A stretch of 64,000 nt of DNA from Bog-532 sp963830385 (lineage in GTDB: Bacteria; Actinomycetota; Actinomycetes; Streptosporangiales; Streptosporangiaceae): positions 1 to 64,000 of the forward strand of contig CAWHMD010000012.1 in the NCBI GenBank assembly GCA_963830385.1, read 5' to 3'. How positions within the stretch are numbered: position 1 is the first letter of the stretch; every line of letters starts with the position of its first letter. Below, piece by piece: positions 15,933 to 25,323 of this stretch. Position numbers and translations under genes: made by a program. The notes under the pieces were generated by a model that saw nothing but the letters and a program-made list of their open reading frames with translations, was not told where the DNA came from and made no database searches.

Positions 15933-16669
15933 GCGGCGCGGACGTGGGCCAGCTCGGCCGGGGAGTAGCGGCGCCCCAGGTCGCGCGCCATGAACCGGCA
16001 GGCCCAGGCGCGGGCGGCCGGGTCGGCCTGCGCGAGCTCGCCGCCTTCCAGCCAGGCGTCGGCCAGCGCCGCCAGGGCCGGTTCGGACCGGCGTGCGCGG
16101 GCGACCGGGTCGAGGGTGAGGATGCTCCAGGTCCGGGCCCGATCCAGGTCAGGGTGGCCCGCCGCCGCGTTGGCCCAGTCGAGGACGCCCGTCAGCTGGC
16201 CGTCGTCATTGGCCAGCACGTTCAACGGGTGCAGATCGAGGTGCAGCAGGCGCGGGCCCGCTGAGGCCGGTAGCCCGGCCGGTGAGCCGGGAACGGCGCG
16301 CAGGCCAGCCGGGGCAGGCAGCGAGGCCAGCGTCTGGTGGACGGCGGCGCAGGCCAGACCCAGGGCCGATGCCAGCCCGGGCGAGCACCGGGCCACCTCG
16401 AACACCGGGCGACCCGGCAGGCGCTCCAGCAGGACGGCCGTCTCGCCGTCCACCTCGGCCCGGTCCAGCACCCCGGGTACGGGGAGCACGGCCGCGACCG
16501 CGGTGGCGGCCGCCAGTTCGCTGTCCATCCGGTCGCCCCGGCCGACGCGAAGCACCTGGTCACCGGTTGCCCAGGTGGCACCGGAGGCGCCCCCCAACGG
16601 CCGCAGCCCGGCCGGGTCGAGTCCGAGCGCCCGGGCGCCGCGGAGCACGGCGGGGGGCGGCGCGGTCAT
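15896..16669 (-). CDS. APH/choline-kinase-like phosphotransferase
   Basis: A 257-residue protein with the aminoglycoside-phosphotransferase fold signatures. The catalytic loop is HLDLHPLNVL (Asp as base, Asn for metal) near residue 145, followed by the metal-binding GVLDWANAAAGHPDLD near 160. The N-terminal lobe shows a Gly-rich loop (GGASGATWATGDQVLRVGRG). The family phosphorylates hydroxyls of small molecules such as aminoglycosides, homoserine or choline, or acts in metabolism; the substrate here is open. It stands alone, convergent with the small gene and 67 bases downstream of the lipoprotein gene on the same strand. Confidence 0.85.
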   Translation of the reverse strand: MTAPPPAVLRGARALGLDPAGLRPLGGASGATWATGDQVLRVGRGDRMDSELAAATAVAAVLPVPGVLDRAEVDGETAVLLERLPGRPVFEVARCSPGLASALGLACAAVHQTLASLPAPAGLRAVPGSPAGLPASAGPRLLHLDLHPLNVLANDDGQLTGVLDWANAAAGHPDLDRARTWSILTLDPVARARRSEPALAALADAWLEGGELAQADPAARAWACRFMARDLGRRYSPAELAHVRAAYEDLRQRTAST

Positions 16670-16736
16670 GCGTCCATCGTGGCACGGCGGGCAGCCCGTT
16701 CCCGCCGGCCGAGCGGGACCGGGTCATTCAGGCGGC

Positions 16737-17117
16737 TCAGCCCGCGGCCTTGACCTGCTGACCCTCGAGCTTGCTGGCGATCTGCTGGAGCATCGGGCCG
16801 GCCTCGCTGCCGCCGGGGGTGACGGTGACGGCCCACAGGTTCCCGGCGGCGCAGCAGGTGGTGCCGGGCTGACCGCTGATCCAGGCGTTCCGGTCCGAGG
16901 TGCTCCCGAACGTCGCGATCTCCACGGCCGCGCCGCCGCTGAGGTCACAGTCGATGTCCTGCTGGGCGTTGGAGTCCTGCGGCGCCTGGGTCACGTTGCC
17001 GCACCCGATCTTGGCGGCAAGCGAAGATGCCGCCGGGCCGTCGCTGCCACAGGCGGCGAGCCCGGCGGTGAAAGCCAATGTGATCGCCGATACCGCGGCG
17101 AGAGTGCGGAGCTCCAT
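16737..17117 (-). CDS. Secreted lipoprotein, about 126 residues
   Basis: The N-terminus MELRTLAAVSAITLAFTAGL followed by AACGSDG is a lipoprotein signal peptide with lipobox L-A-A-C, so the mature protein should be lipid-anchored outside the membrane. The mature part has four further Cys, including a CC pair (PGTTCCAAGN), and ends with a helical segment. The ATG at 17117 has a G-rich ribosome site; a GTG at 17126 would add three residues. No family is recognised. Confidence 0.75.
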   Translation of the reverse strand: MELRTLAAVSAITLAFTAGLAACGSDGPAASSLAAKIGCGNVTQAPQDSNAQQDIDCDLSGGAAVEIATFGSTSDRNAWISGQPGTTCCAAGNLWAVTVTPGGSEAGPMLQQIASKLEGQQVKAAG

Positions 17118-17412
17118 CGCCCCCACCCCCTTCGGGGAATTCTGTAATCAGAGATAACGCAAAATCCGCCCGCGCGAACACGGAATGATCAAGTCCGTAG
17201 CGCCCTTTTCCGCTTTTGATTAAAACGGCCACGGCGAGCGCTTGCCCGTATTCAATCCGTGCTCAAACAGCCAATTTACGACTTGGAAAAAGTCCCGTTA
17301 CCCGGCCCGCGTCAGCTCCATGCGGCAGGCCGGAATGTGCAGAAAAGCTCTGTCTGGGCTGGGCTGTCCGGTGGGCCGGTGGCTGGCCGATGAAGGCCGA
17401 TGCTGCTGGCGG

Positions 17413-18524
17413 CTAGCCGGCGGCGGCCCAGTGCAGGGTGAAGCCGCTGAGCGTGTAACCCAGCGCGTTCACCGTCGGCTGGATGAAGTTGTTCCTGATG
17501 ATCACCGACGCCTGCGACTCGGCCGCACTGATCAGGGGGCGGGTCACCGAGGAGACGTGGTTGACCCGGTAGAAGGCCTGCTGCTGGGCGGCGGCGTACA
17601 CCACCGACGGGGAGAACTGGGGCTTGATCAGCGTCCCGCAGCCCAGCCCCGGATAGGTCCAGCTGTGCGAGGTCGTCAGCGGCTTGGACAGCGTGTTGTC
17701 GACGGTGACGTCGTGCACGTTCTGCGGCAGTTGCGGGGGCGGGAGCACCATCACGATGCTGACCCGGCCCGGCTGGCCGGGGCTCGGGCGGCTCAGCACC
17801 TGGAGCTGGTAGTGCCCGGTCGGCGCCTTCCACCAGGATGGCCCGGGGTTCAGGTTGACGGTCGCGGACGCGTGCCCGACCGCGTAGAACGTGCTCGAGT
17901 ACCAGCACGGCCAGGGGCCGATGTTCTTGGACACCTTGTGGGTGAACACGAAGTTGAAGTTCTCGGTGCCGAGCGCGGGCTTGGAAATCCCCTCGATCTT
18001 CTGCAGCACCCACGGGCCCAGGTCGACATTGCTGGTGGTGCCCGCGCTCACGGTCTGCCACGGCCAGGCGAACCTGATGTGCGGCAGCTGCACGTTCAGC
18101 CCGAAAAAGTGCAACGTGGCCGACAGCGCCATGATCACCACCGCCGCCACCGCCCGGCGGAACACCAGGGCCGCCAGCACCAGGAACACACTCCATTTGA
18201 ACCACCGCGGGATCCAGCGCCGCCGCGGCGGGGCCGGCGGCCAGCCGGAGGGGCCCCGGCCCGCGGGCGCCGGCGCGGCCTGGGGCGGCATCACCCTGGT
18301 CGGCTCGACCGGGTCGCCGTAGGCCGCACCGGCTGGTTCCGCCGGGTAACGGTAGCCGGTCGCGGACGCCCTGCCCGGGCCGGGAAATGGCGCACCGCCC
18401 GGGTCGCGGTAGCCCGCCCAGGCGGGGTCGCGGTAAGCGGCCGCGGGCCGGCCAGGGCGGCCTCGTACCGGGCCAGCCGCCGCTGCCTCAGCGCGGTCAG
18501 CAGCAGGAGAATGATTCGGGCCAT
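17413..18524 (-). CDS. Membrane-anchored envelope protein, apparent N-terminal frameshift
   Basis: About 370 residues: a Pro/Ala/Tyr-rich cytoplasmic segment with YRDP repeats, one or two membrane helices (WFKWSVFLVLAALVFRRAVA), and a 230-residue extracytoplasmic beta-rich domain (FNFVFTHKVSKNIGPWPCWY). As sequenced, the long frame opens with an unconvincing GTG at 18531 and a head rich in Ala, Pro and Arg. The overlapping frame from ATG 18524 starts MARIILLLLTALRQRRLARY and reads well until about 18,450, where one extra or missing base would join it to RPAAAYRDPAWAGYRDPG. It is the last of three same-strand genes around a cell-wall hydrolase. The role is unknown. Confidence 0.7.
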
Positions 18525-18553
18525 GGTTCACCAGGCTTCTCTGCGGGCGGCGG

Positions 18554-21500
18554 TCACAGGACGATGGCCGGGTAGTCCAGGCTCAGCACCACCGGCACCG
18601 CGCCGAAGGCCCGCCGGTACCGGCTGCCGGGCTTGTCCGGCGCGTTCGGGTCAGCGATCCTCGGCCAGCGCATGTGGGTGAACTGGTCGGTCAGGCCCTG
18701 CACGGAGTAGGGGAACTCCATGGCCGAGGTGCGGTGCTGGCGCAGCAACCCGCCCCAGCGGTAGGCCGCGAACACGTTGGCCAGCTCGAGCACCGAGAGC
18801 GCGACCGGCACCGAGAGGTCGATCTCGTACACCGCGTCGGCCAGCGTGACCAGGTCCCGGGCGGTCTGGGTGAGCGCCTCGGACTTCGTGTGGAACACCG
18901 TGCCGTCCGGGTTCACGGTGCCGAGCTTCTCACCGCGGACCGGCGAGTAGCGCGGATGGGCGTCGCACTGCATCCAGTCGCAGGCGGCCAGGATCTTCCA
19001 GGGCAGGCCGACGCTGGCGGCGACGTCCCGGTAGACCAGCTCGGCCCGCGCCAGCGGCTTGCGGGCCGACGACAGCAGCGCGCTCTTGACCGCGGTCGGC
19101 ATCTCCGGCTGGTACCGCGGTGCCGCCCGCCTGGCCTTGGCCGTGGGGCTCTTCCGCTTGGGTGCCTTCCTGGCCGGTTCCTTCTTGGCGGCGGGAGCAT
19201 CCTTGGCGGTGGGGGCGTGGCCAGCGGGCTGGATGACGGCGGTCAGCGTGGCGTCGGTGGCCGGGGCGGAGTCGGTGCCTGGGGCTGACGAGCGGACGTC
19301 GGCCGACGTGCTCGCCTCAGCCGCCGGCTGGGCTGCGGGCTGGGCCGACGGTTGGGCCGAGCTGCCAGTGCCGCCGGTGTCGCCCGCCGGGCTCCCGCCC
19401 GTGCTGCCCGTGCTGCCTGAGCCGCCTGACGAGCTCCCGCCGGTGCCGCTCGCGGCGCGCGCCGCGCTCCCGCCTGCGCCACCCGCGGAGCTTCCGGCGG
19501 TGCCGCTCGTACCGCCCGGACTTGCCGCCGTGCCGCCCGCCTGGCCCGTCGAGCTGGCCGAACTGCCCGCGGCGCCACCTGCCTGGCCACTCGGGTTGCC
19601 GGTGCTGCCCCCGGAGCCACCCGTGCCATTCGCCGGCCCGGTCGCGCCGGTGCCCCAACCGCCGGTGGAGGTACCCGTGGCCGGGACGCCGGGGATCTCC
19701 GCCTGGCCTTGTGACACGTTCGCCGGGCTGCCGCTCGGGGTGGCGAACGGGTGCGGCACCGTGACCGGCGCCGGGTTGCCTGGCGACCCGGACGCCGAGG
19801 CCGTGGGGCTTGGAGCGGCGGTGGGCGGGCTGGCCACCGGCTGGCTGGCGCGAGCCGACGGCGAGCTGGCCGGACTGCCCACGCCCGGCGAGGTCGCCCT
19901 GGCGCTGGGCCGGGTGGCGGCGGCCTTGCTGGCCGGGTGGGACTGGGTCGCGCCGTGCGGCTGCGCCTTGGGGCTGGCCGCCGCCGGCGACGCCGAGCTG
20001 GCTCCGGCGCTGGCGCCGGACGTCGCGGCCGAGGAGGTGCCGGCGGCGGAGGCGTCGTACCGGTAGAGGTTGTACTGGCGCATCAGCGAGATGAGGCTCG
20101 ACCCGTAGTTCGGGTCGGTCGCGTAGACGCCGGTCAGCGCGTTGGCGAAGGCGTTCGGGCTCTGCTGGTTGGCCATCGCGGCCGTGTAGGAGCCGCTGCT
20201 GGCGAGCAGCTTGCCGTGGTCCTCGATGCTCTCGGCCACGTCGTTGTAGACGCGGAAATCAGCTGTGGTGCTGACCGCCTGGCCGTTGTAGACCTCCTGG
20301 GTGGGCAGCGAGACGCTGCCGGCCGGGCCGGTGCCCTTGATCCCGAACAGGTTGTGGTCCTCGCTGGCGAGGCTGCTCTGGCCCCACGCGGATTCGTCGA
20401 TGGCCTGGGCGATCGTCACCGCCGCGGGCACGCCGTAGGTCCGCTGGGCGGCGAGCGCACCCGGGGCGATCTGGCTGATGAACGCCCGCTGGGCGGCTGA
20501 GCCGGGCGCCGCCGCCGCGGAGGTGGCGGCGGACGCGGACGCGGTCGGGTGCCGCTGGTACGACGAGCTGGACGACGACGACGAACCAGAGGACTTCGTG
20601 CCGGACGGGCTGCGGGCGGCGCCCGCCGCCGTGGGCATCCCCGGGATCGACGCCGAGGAGGCGGACGACGGCGAGGACGACACCGGCGACGGGGACGAGC
20701 TGGACTTCGGTCCGGTCTTCGGCTTGGCCGCGGTGCCGGCGTGCCCGCTGGATGCCGCCGCGGAAGGCCGCGCCGCGCTGGGCGACGCCGAGCTGGCGGG
20801 AACGCCCGGGATGGAAGCGCTGGCGGCCGACGTGGCCGACGAGCCCGTGCTGGTGCCCGGCGCATCTGAGGCGGTGGTCGTCGCGGTCATGGTCGCGGTA
20901 CCGGGGATGGCGGCCACCGCGTCCTCCGCCTGCTGGTCGTCCTGCGGGGTGGCCGTCGATCCCCCCGCGGCCTGCTGGTGCGTACTCGGTGCCGGGGCCG
21001 GCTTCGCGGCCGCCGAACCGCCCGAACTGACCGACGCGGTGGTCACCGCCGGGAGGTCGCCGTTGTCGACGAAGCCCTGGACCCCGTTCGAGCTCAGCGA
21101 GCCGGAGTACTCGTGCGCGTTGACCGAGAAGTTGGGCAGCGAGTCGCCGCCGATCGTCGACAGCACGCCGCCCGAGTACCCGGTGACCACCTCGACGTGC
21201 TGGTCGAACAGCACCCAGTCGCCCGGCTCGGGCCCGTAGCCGTCGCCGATCGCGTGCCAGCGCTGGTGGGACTGGGCGTCCTGCACGATCGAGGTGATGT
21301 CGAGCGAGCCGGAGTTGGGGTCGACCCGGGCGTCCGCCCAGTCGTGCAGCGGCCACGGATAGGTCGAGCCGCCGGTCACCCAGCTCTGCTTGCCGGCCAG
21401 CTGGGCGCCCAGCTGCAGGGTCATGCTGGCGAAGGCCGCACAGGACTGGCCGTGGTCGCCGCCGTCGCGGCTGTCCTGCTGCCAGATCAGCGCCTCCATC

Positions 21501-21769
21501 TCGGCCGGGGTCTTGCTCTGGGCCAGCTTGGCGTAGTAGCTGGCGACCTTCACGATGGCCGAGCGGACCACCGACTCCTCGGTCGCCCCGTCCGCGGCGG
21601 CCGGCTGAGCGGCCTGGTCGAGCGCGGTGAGCGTCACCGGCACGCTGGACGGCGAGGCCAGGTGCTCGGGCGTTCCGTGGGCGAAGGCGAAGCCGGTGAT
21701 CGCCCCGCCGGTGCCCAGGCTGACCAGCGCGGTCGCCTGCTGCCACCACGGCTTGCGAGGGGGGTGCAC
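18554..21769 (-). CDS. Multidomain secreted cell-wall hydrolase (CHAP + glucosaminidase + C-terminal domain)
   Basis: A 1,071-residue exported protein. The N-terminal hydrophobic segment (ATALVSLGTGGAITGFAFAH) should act as signal or anchor. Residues about 70-235 resemble a CHAP/NlpC-type amidase with Cys in HGQSCAAFASMTLQ and His in LFDQHVEVVTGY. A Ser/Ala/Pro-rich linker leads to a GH73-type glucosaminidase (about 430-575: AFISQIAPGALAAQ, AIDESAWGQSSLASEDHNLF with the likely catalytic Glu). After a second long linker comes a C-terminal domain (about 880-1071) with VGLPWKILAACDWMQCDAHP, similar in look to lysozyme/transglycosylase-like domains. AAGGTGA precedes the GTG start. It probably cuts peptidoglycan locally. 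Neighbours are two single-span membrane proteins on the same strand. Confidence 0.82.
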   Translation of the reverse strand: MHPPRKPWWQQATALVSLGTGGAITGFAFAHGTPEHLASPSSVPVTLTALDQAAQPAAADGATEESVVRSAIVKVASYYAKLAQSKTPAEMEALIWQQDSRDGGDHGQSCAAFASMTLQLGAQLAGKQSWVTGGSTYPWPLHDWADARVDPNSGSLDITSIVQDAQSHQRWHAIGDGYGPEPGDWVLFDQHVEVVTGYSGGVLSTIGGDSLPNFSVNAHEYSGSLSSNGVQGFVDNGDLPAVTTASVSSGGSAAAKPAPAPSTHQQAAGGSTATPQDDQQAEDAVAAIPGTATMTATTTASDAPGTSTGSSATSAASASIPGVPASSASPSAARPSAAASSGHAGTAAKPKTGPKSSSSPSPVSSSPSSASSASIPGMPTAAGAARSPSGTKSSGSSSSSSSSYQRHPTASASAATSAAAAPGSAAQRAFISQIAPGALAAQRTYGVPAAVTIAQAIDESAWGQSSLASEDHNLFGIKGTGPAGSVSLPTQEVYNGQAVSTTADFRVYNDVAESIEDHGKLLASSGSYTAAMANQQSPNAFANALTGVYATDPNYGSSLISLMRQYNLYRYDASAAGTSSAATSGASAGASSASPAAASPKAQPHGATQSHPASKAAATRPSARATSPGVGSPASSPSARASQPVASPPTAAPSPTASASGSPGNPAPVTVPHPFATPSGSPANVSQGQAEIPGVPATGTSTGGWGTGATGPANGTGGSGGSTGNPSGQAGGAAGSSASSTGQAGGTAASPGGTSGTAGSSAGGAGGSAARAASGTGGSSSGGSGSTGSTGGSPAGDTGGTGSSAQPSAQPAAQPAAEASTSADVRSSAPGTDSAPATDATLTAVIQPAGHAPTAKDAPAAKKEPARKAPKRKSPTAKARRAAPRYQPEMPTAVKSALLSSARKPLARAELVYRDVAASVGLPWKILAACDWMQCDAHPRYSPVRGEKLGTVNPDGTVFHTKSEALTQTARDLVTLADAVYEIDLSVPVALSVLELANVFAAYRWGGLLRQHRTSAMEFPYSVQGLTDQFTHMRWPRIADPNAPDKPGSRYRRAFGAVPVVLSLDYPAIVL

Positions 21770-21844
21770 AGATTCACCTTCTTCCGGTGTCGGGTCGGCG
21801 GAGCTGCCGCCGTGGTCGCGGCGGCCGCTCGGGCCGCGTGGTGG

Positions 21845-22873
21845 TCAGAGCCGGTACTGGGCGGGGTCCTTGAGGATGGCCTGGACTTGCGAGTTGCCCG
21901 GGTTCCCAGCGTTCTCGAACAGGATCTCGGCCGCTTCGGCCTGCTGGGCGGAGGCGCCGACCGCCCACTTCTTGTAGACGTCGGACACCAGCGCGCCCTG
22001 GCCTTCGGGGGTGGTGATCGGCATGGCGCACACGCTGGGGAAGCCCGCTCGGGAGGTCACCTGGGCCGATCCGGTGTACCGCAGGCAGTTGGCCGGGTAG
22101 CTCTCCAGGCCCGCCTGCACCGACGGGGTGCCGTTGGCGCCGTAGGACGAGGCCCCGCCGATGATGTTGTTGATCGCCCGGGCCGCCACCTGGAGGCTGT
22201 CGATCGGGTCGAGCGGGTCGTACGGGTGGTGCAGGTTCAGCGACCAGGCGACGTCGGCGCCCTGGGCCGGCGAGATCGGCTCGAGCCCCTGGCGCCCCGT
22301 CTTGGCGTCGTTGAACTGCGGATTGTTCCCGCTGGCGAGGAGCGAGAAGACCCACAGGATCTGCTGCGTCTGCTTCCCGCAGGCGAAGTTGACCTGGCCT
22401 GGCTCAGACATCACGTCGGTGTTCTGGCAGGCGGTGGTGACCTCCGCCTTCACCGTGTTCACGCTGGCCGGCCAGGAGGCGCCGCTGCTGAGCACGATCG
22501 TGACCGCGACAGTGATCAGGATCAGCAGGCTGGCGCCACCGCCGACCTGGTACTTGCGCTGCCGCCACCGGCTCGGGTGATAAGTGCTGCCCCGGCCCTG
22601 GTTGACCAGCAGCTCGGTGCGGTCCACCTCCGGCGGCTGCTCGGTGCGGGCAGGGCGGACGGTCCGGGCCGCGCCGCGGCCGGTGGCCACCCGGGTCGCT
22701 CCCGAATCGGGCCGCCCCCGGACGGGCCGCAGGGGCGTGGTCCGGGCCGGGTCGCCCAGCTCGTCCAGGTCGTCCAGGGTCAGCTGGTGCGTGTCGTAGA
22801 GCCGGCTCAGCTCCGGGTCCCGGGCCAGGGCGGCCGCGGCGAGCTTGCGCTCGAAATCACGCACAATCTTCAC
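21845..22873 (-). CDS. Single-span membrane protein preceding the cell-wall hydrolase
   Basis: A 342-residue protein with a cytoplasmic N-terminus of about 110 residues (MKIVRDFERKLAAAALARDP), one membrane helix (about 113-133, ASLLILITVAVTIVLSSGA) and an extracytoplasmic domain with four Cys (TTACQNTD, NFACGKQT, ANCLRYT, SVCAMPI) likely paired in disulfides. GAGGAGG precedes the GTG start. It is first in a three-gene set, 75 bases before the hydrolase gene. The set resembles envelope-assembly or conjugation-associated loci in layout only, and no family is recognised. Confidence 0.75.
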   Translation of the reverse strand: MKIVRDFERKLAAAALARDPELSRLYDTHQLTLDDLDELGDPARTTPLRPVRGRPDSGATRVATGRGAARTVRPARTEQPPEVDRTELLVNQGRGSTYHPSRWRQRKYQVGGGASLLILITVAVTIVLSSGASWPASVNTVKAEVTTACQNTDVMSEPGQVNFACGKQTQQILWVFSLLASGNNPQFNDAKTGRQGLEPISPAQGADVAWSLNLHHPYDPLDPIDSLQVAARAINNIIGGASSYGANGTPSVQAGLESYPANCLRYTGSAQVTSRAGFPSVCAMPITTPEGQGALVSDVYKKWAVGASAQQAEAAEILFENAGNPGNSQVQAILKDPAQYRL

Positions 22874-23242
22874 AGCGGCCTCCTCGGCGGCGCGGCTCGG
22901 CGGGTGGTCTCCGGTGGCCGCCTCGCTGGGGTGACTGCCACACGTATGACCTCACTCATGCAGGTAATTAGAACACATGTGCGATCAAACCTCAATCGAA
23001 ATGTCAGACCCAAGTGCTAGGGGAACACAAGTTCGACTGAGTCGCATTCCCTTCGGGCGAATCCGCCCAAACTGGGTGCGCAAATCCGCCCCAACCGGGC
23101 GGCGGCCCGGAGGGCCTCGGCGGCCGTCCGGCCGCTGTCCGGCGACCACCGGGCCGGGCTGCCCCGCCGAGTTGCGCGGGTCGACCGGCTAGGATTGGGT
23201 AGCGCTCGGCAATCGGCCGCGACCTGACGGGAGAGCGCTCTC
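22874..23242. promoter_or_regulatory. Divergent promoter region
   Basis: A stretch of 369 bases between the divergent envelope set and the lacI-type gene. The part at 22,945-23,050 is markedly AT-richer and contains CACATGTG. It likely holds the promoters for both directions. No gene is seen. Confidence 0.45.
23231..23242. promoter_or_regulatory. LacI-type operator touching the start codon
   Basis: GAGAGCGCTCTC is a perfect 12-bp palindrome with the central CGCT/AGCG core typical of LacI/GalR operators. It directly precedes the ATG at 23243, so bound repressor would block its own transcript or its translation initiation region. Confidence 0.7.
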
Positions 23243-24292
23243 ATGGGCACTGGTCCGGGACCGGCCCGGCGGCCGACCCTCGAACAGGTGGCCAAGGTGG
23301 CCGGGGTCTCCCGCGCCACCGTATCCCGGGTAGTGAACGGGGTCGAGTCGGTCGACCCGGACATCCGCGAGGCGGTCGAGCGGGCGATCGCCGACACCGG
23401 CTACGTGCCCAACCGGGCAGCCCGGTCCCTGGTCACCGGCCGGACCGGGACGATCGGCCTGGTCGTGTCGGAGCCGCGGGCCGAGCCCGGCGGCGGGCCG
23501 CCGGCCAGCCAGGTCTACACCGACCCGTTCTTCGGCCGCATCGTGGCCGGCGTCCTCGGTGAGCTGGCCCCCCGGCGGGTTCACCCGCTGCTCATCCACG
23601 TGGATTCGGCCCCTGCCCGCGATGAGCTGCTGGCCCGGCTCGGGCAGGGCGACATCGACGGCGTGGCGCTGGTCTCGGTGTGGCCGGACGACCCGCTGCC
23701 GAGGCTGCTGGCCGCGTCCGGCGCACCGGCCGTCATGTTCACCCGGCCCGGTCAGCCCGCCGCCGTGACCTACGTCGACGTCGCCCACCAGCACGGGGCA
23801 GAACTGGCTGCGGCCCGGCTGATCGCCCGGGGCTGCCGGCGGGTGGTCGCGGTCGCCGGGCCCGCCGAGCTGCCGGCCGCCCGGGACCGGATGGACGGAT
23901 TCCGGGCCGCGATGGGGCGCTCCGGACAGGTGTCCGTGCCCAGCGCGGAAGGCGCCTTTTCACTGGCAGGGGGCCAGCGAGCCATGGCCCGGCTGCTGGC
24001 CGGGGTACCCGACCTGGACGGCGTCTTCGCCGCCAGCGACCTGATGGCCCAGGGCGCCCTGATCACGCTGGCCGACCACGGGCGCCAGGTTCCCGACGAC
24101 GTGGCCGTGGTCGGCTTCGACGACAGCAGCGTGGCCATCGCCTGCCGGCCGCCGCTCACCACGATCCGCCAGCCGGTCGAGCAGATGGCGGCCGAGGTCG
24201 CCCGCCTGCTGCTGGCCCGCATCGACGACCCGGATCAGCCGCCGAGGTCGGTGATCTTCGAACCGGAGCTCGTGGTCCGCCAGTCCGCCTGA
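23243..24292 (+). CDS. LacI/GalR-family transcriptional regulator
   Basis: A 349-residue repressor. The N-terminal HTH (residues 11-35: LEQVAKVAGVSRATVSRVVN) and hinge helix (YVPNRAARSLVTGRTGTIGL) are followed by a periplasmic-binding-protein-like ligand domain that ends with the usual GFDDSSVAIACRPPLTTIRQ region. Such regulators sense sugars or nucleosides. No sugar transporter lies nearby, and the following gene is an F420-type oxidoreductase 61 bases downstream, the most likely co-transcribed target. A palindrome abuts the start codon, suggesting self-regulation. Confidence 0.92.
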   Translation: MGTGPGPARRPTLEQVAKVAGVSRATVSRVVNGVESVDPDIREAVERAIADTGYVPNRAARSLVTGRTGTIGLVVSEPRAEPGGGPPASQVYTDPFFGRIVAGVLGELAPRRVHPLLIHVDSAPARDELLARLGQGDIDGVALVSVWPDDPLPRLLAASGAPAVMFTRPGQPAAVTYVDVAHQHGAELAAARLIARGCRRVVAVAGPAELPAARDRMDGFRAAMGRSGQVSVPSAEGAFSLAGGQRAMARLLAGVPDLDGVFAASDLMAQGALITLADHGRQVPDDVAVVGFDDSSVAIACRPPLTTIRQPVEQMAAEVARLLLARIDDPDQPPRSVIFEPELVVRQSA

Positions 24293-24353
24293 GCCGCTCC
24301 GCTCTCAGCAGAGGGCCTAGCGGCGGCACCCGGCGCCGCAGGAGGCTGGGGTC

Positions 24354-25301
24354 ATGCGCGATTTCCGGTTCAGCTGCAACGTGTTCGGTTTCCGGTCGCA
24401 GGCCGAGTTCATCGGGTACTGCCAGGACGCGGAGCGGTTCGGCTACTCGACGATCTTCACCGCCGACCACCTCGGCGGCCCCGCGCCGTTCCCGCCGCTG
24501 GTGCTGGCGGCCAGTGTCACCGAGCGGCTGCGGGTCGGGACGATGGTGCTGAACGTGCCGTTCTGGAATCCGCACCTGCTGGCGCGGGAGGCGGTCACCG
24601 CCGACCTGCTGACCGACGGCCGGTTCGAGCTGGGCCTCGGGGCCGGCCACATGAAGTGGGAGTTCGACGCGGCCGGCATCGCCTGGCCGCCGCTGCCCGA
24701 GCGGGTCGGCCTGGTGGCCGCGACCATCGACGAGCTGGAGCGCGTTTTCGCCCAGGGCGGCTACCCGGAGCGGCGCAAGCTGGAGGAGCTGACCGGCCGC
24801 CCGCCGATGGTCCCGGTCCAGCGGAGCGGGCTCAACGGCACCGGCCCGCCGCTGATCATCGGCGGCACCGGCGACCGCATCCTCGCGCTGGCGGCCGAGC
24901 GCGCCGACATCGTCGCGGTTGGCGGCCTCATCCAGGCTCCGGGCGAGCCGCCCGGCACGTTCAACCTGCAGACTGCGGCCGAGGCCGACGACCGGGTCGC
25001 CTACATCCGGGCCCAGGCGGGGGAGCGGGCGGACGAGCTGGAACTGCATGCCCTGATCCAGATAGTGGTGGTGACCCCGGATCGGCGGGCGGCGGCCGAG
25101 CGGGCGGTGGCGGAGGGCGGCCTCAACCTGACCCCGGACGAGGCCCTGGAGACGCCGTTCCTGCTGCTGGGGACGGTGCCCGAGATCGCCGCCCAGCTCG
25201 TGGAGCGGCGGCAGCGCTTCGGGTTCAGCTACCTGACCGTGCACGCGCCGTACATGGCGGCGCTGGCGCCGGTCATCGAGCTGCTGGGGGCCGGCGCTTA
25301 G
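24354..25301 (+). CDS. LLM-class F420-dependent oxidoreductase
   Basis: A 315-residue luciferase-like TIM-barrel protein. The stretches YCQDAERFGYSTIFTADHLG, TMVLNVPFWNPHLLAREAVT and LTDGRFELGLGAGHMKWEFD are characteristic of the F420-binding subgroup (MSMEG/Rv-type), whose members move hydride between F420 and diverse small molecules. GGAGG precedes the ATG. It probably forms an operon with the LacI-type regulator just upstream. The substrate cannot be told. Confidence 0.9.
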   Translation: MRDFRFSCNVFGFRSQAEFIGYCQDAERFGYSTIFTADHLGGPAPFPPLVLAASVTERLRVGTMVLNVPFWNPHLLAREAVTADLLTDGRFELGLGAGHMKWEFDAAGIAWPPLPERVGLVAATIDELERVFAQGGYPERRKLEELTGRPPMVPVQRSGLNGTGPPLIIGGTGDRILALAAERADIVAVGGLIQAPGEPPGTFNLQTAAEADDRVAYIRAQAGERADELELHALIQIVVVTPDRRAAAERAVAEGGLNLTPDEALETPFLLLGTVPEIAAQLVERRQRFGFSYLTVHAPYMAALAPVIELLGAGA

Positions 25302-25323
25302 CCGCGGCGCTCGACGGCCGCCG

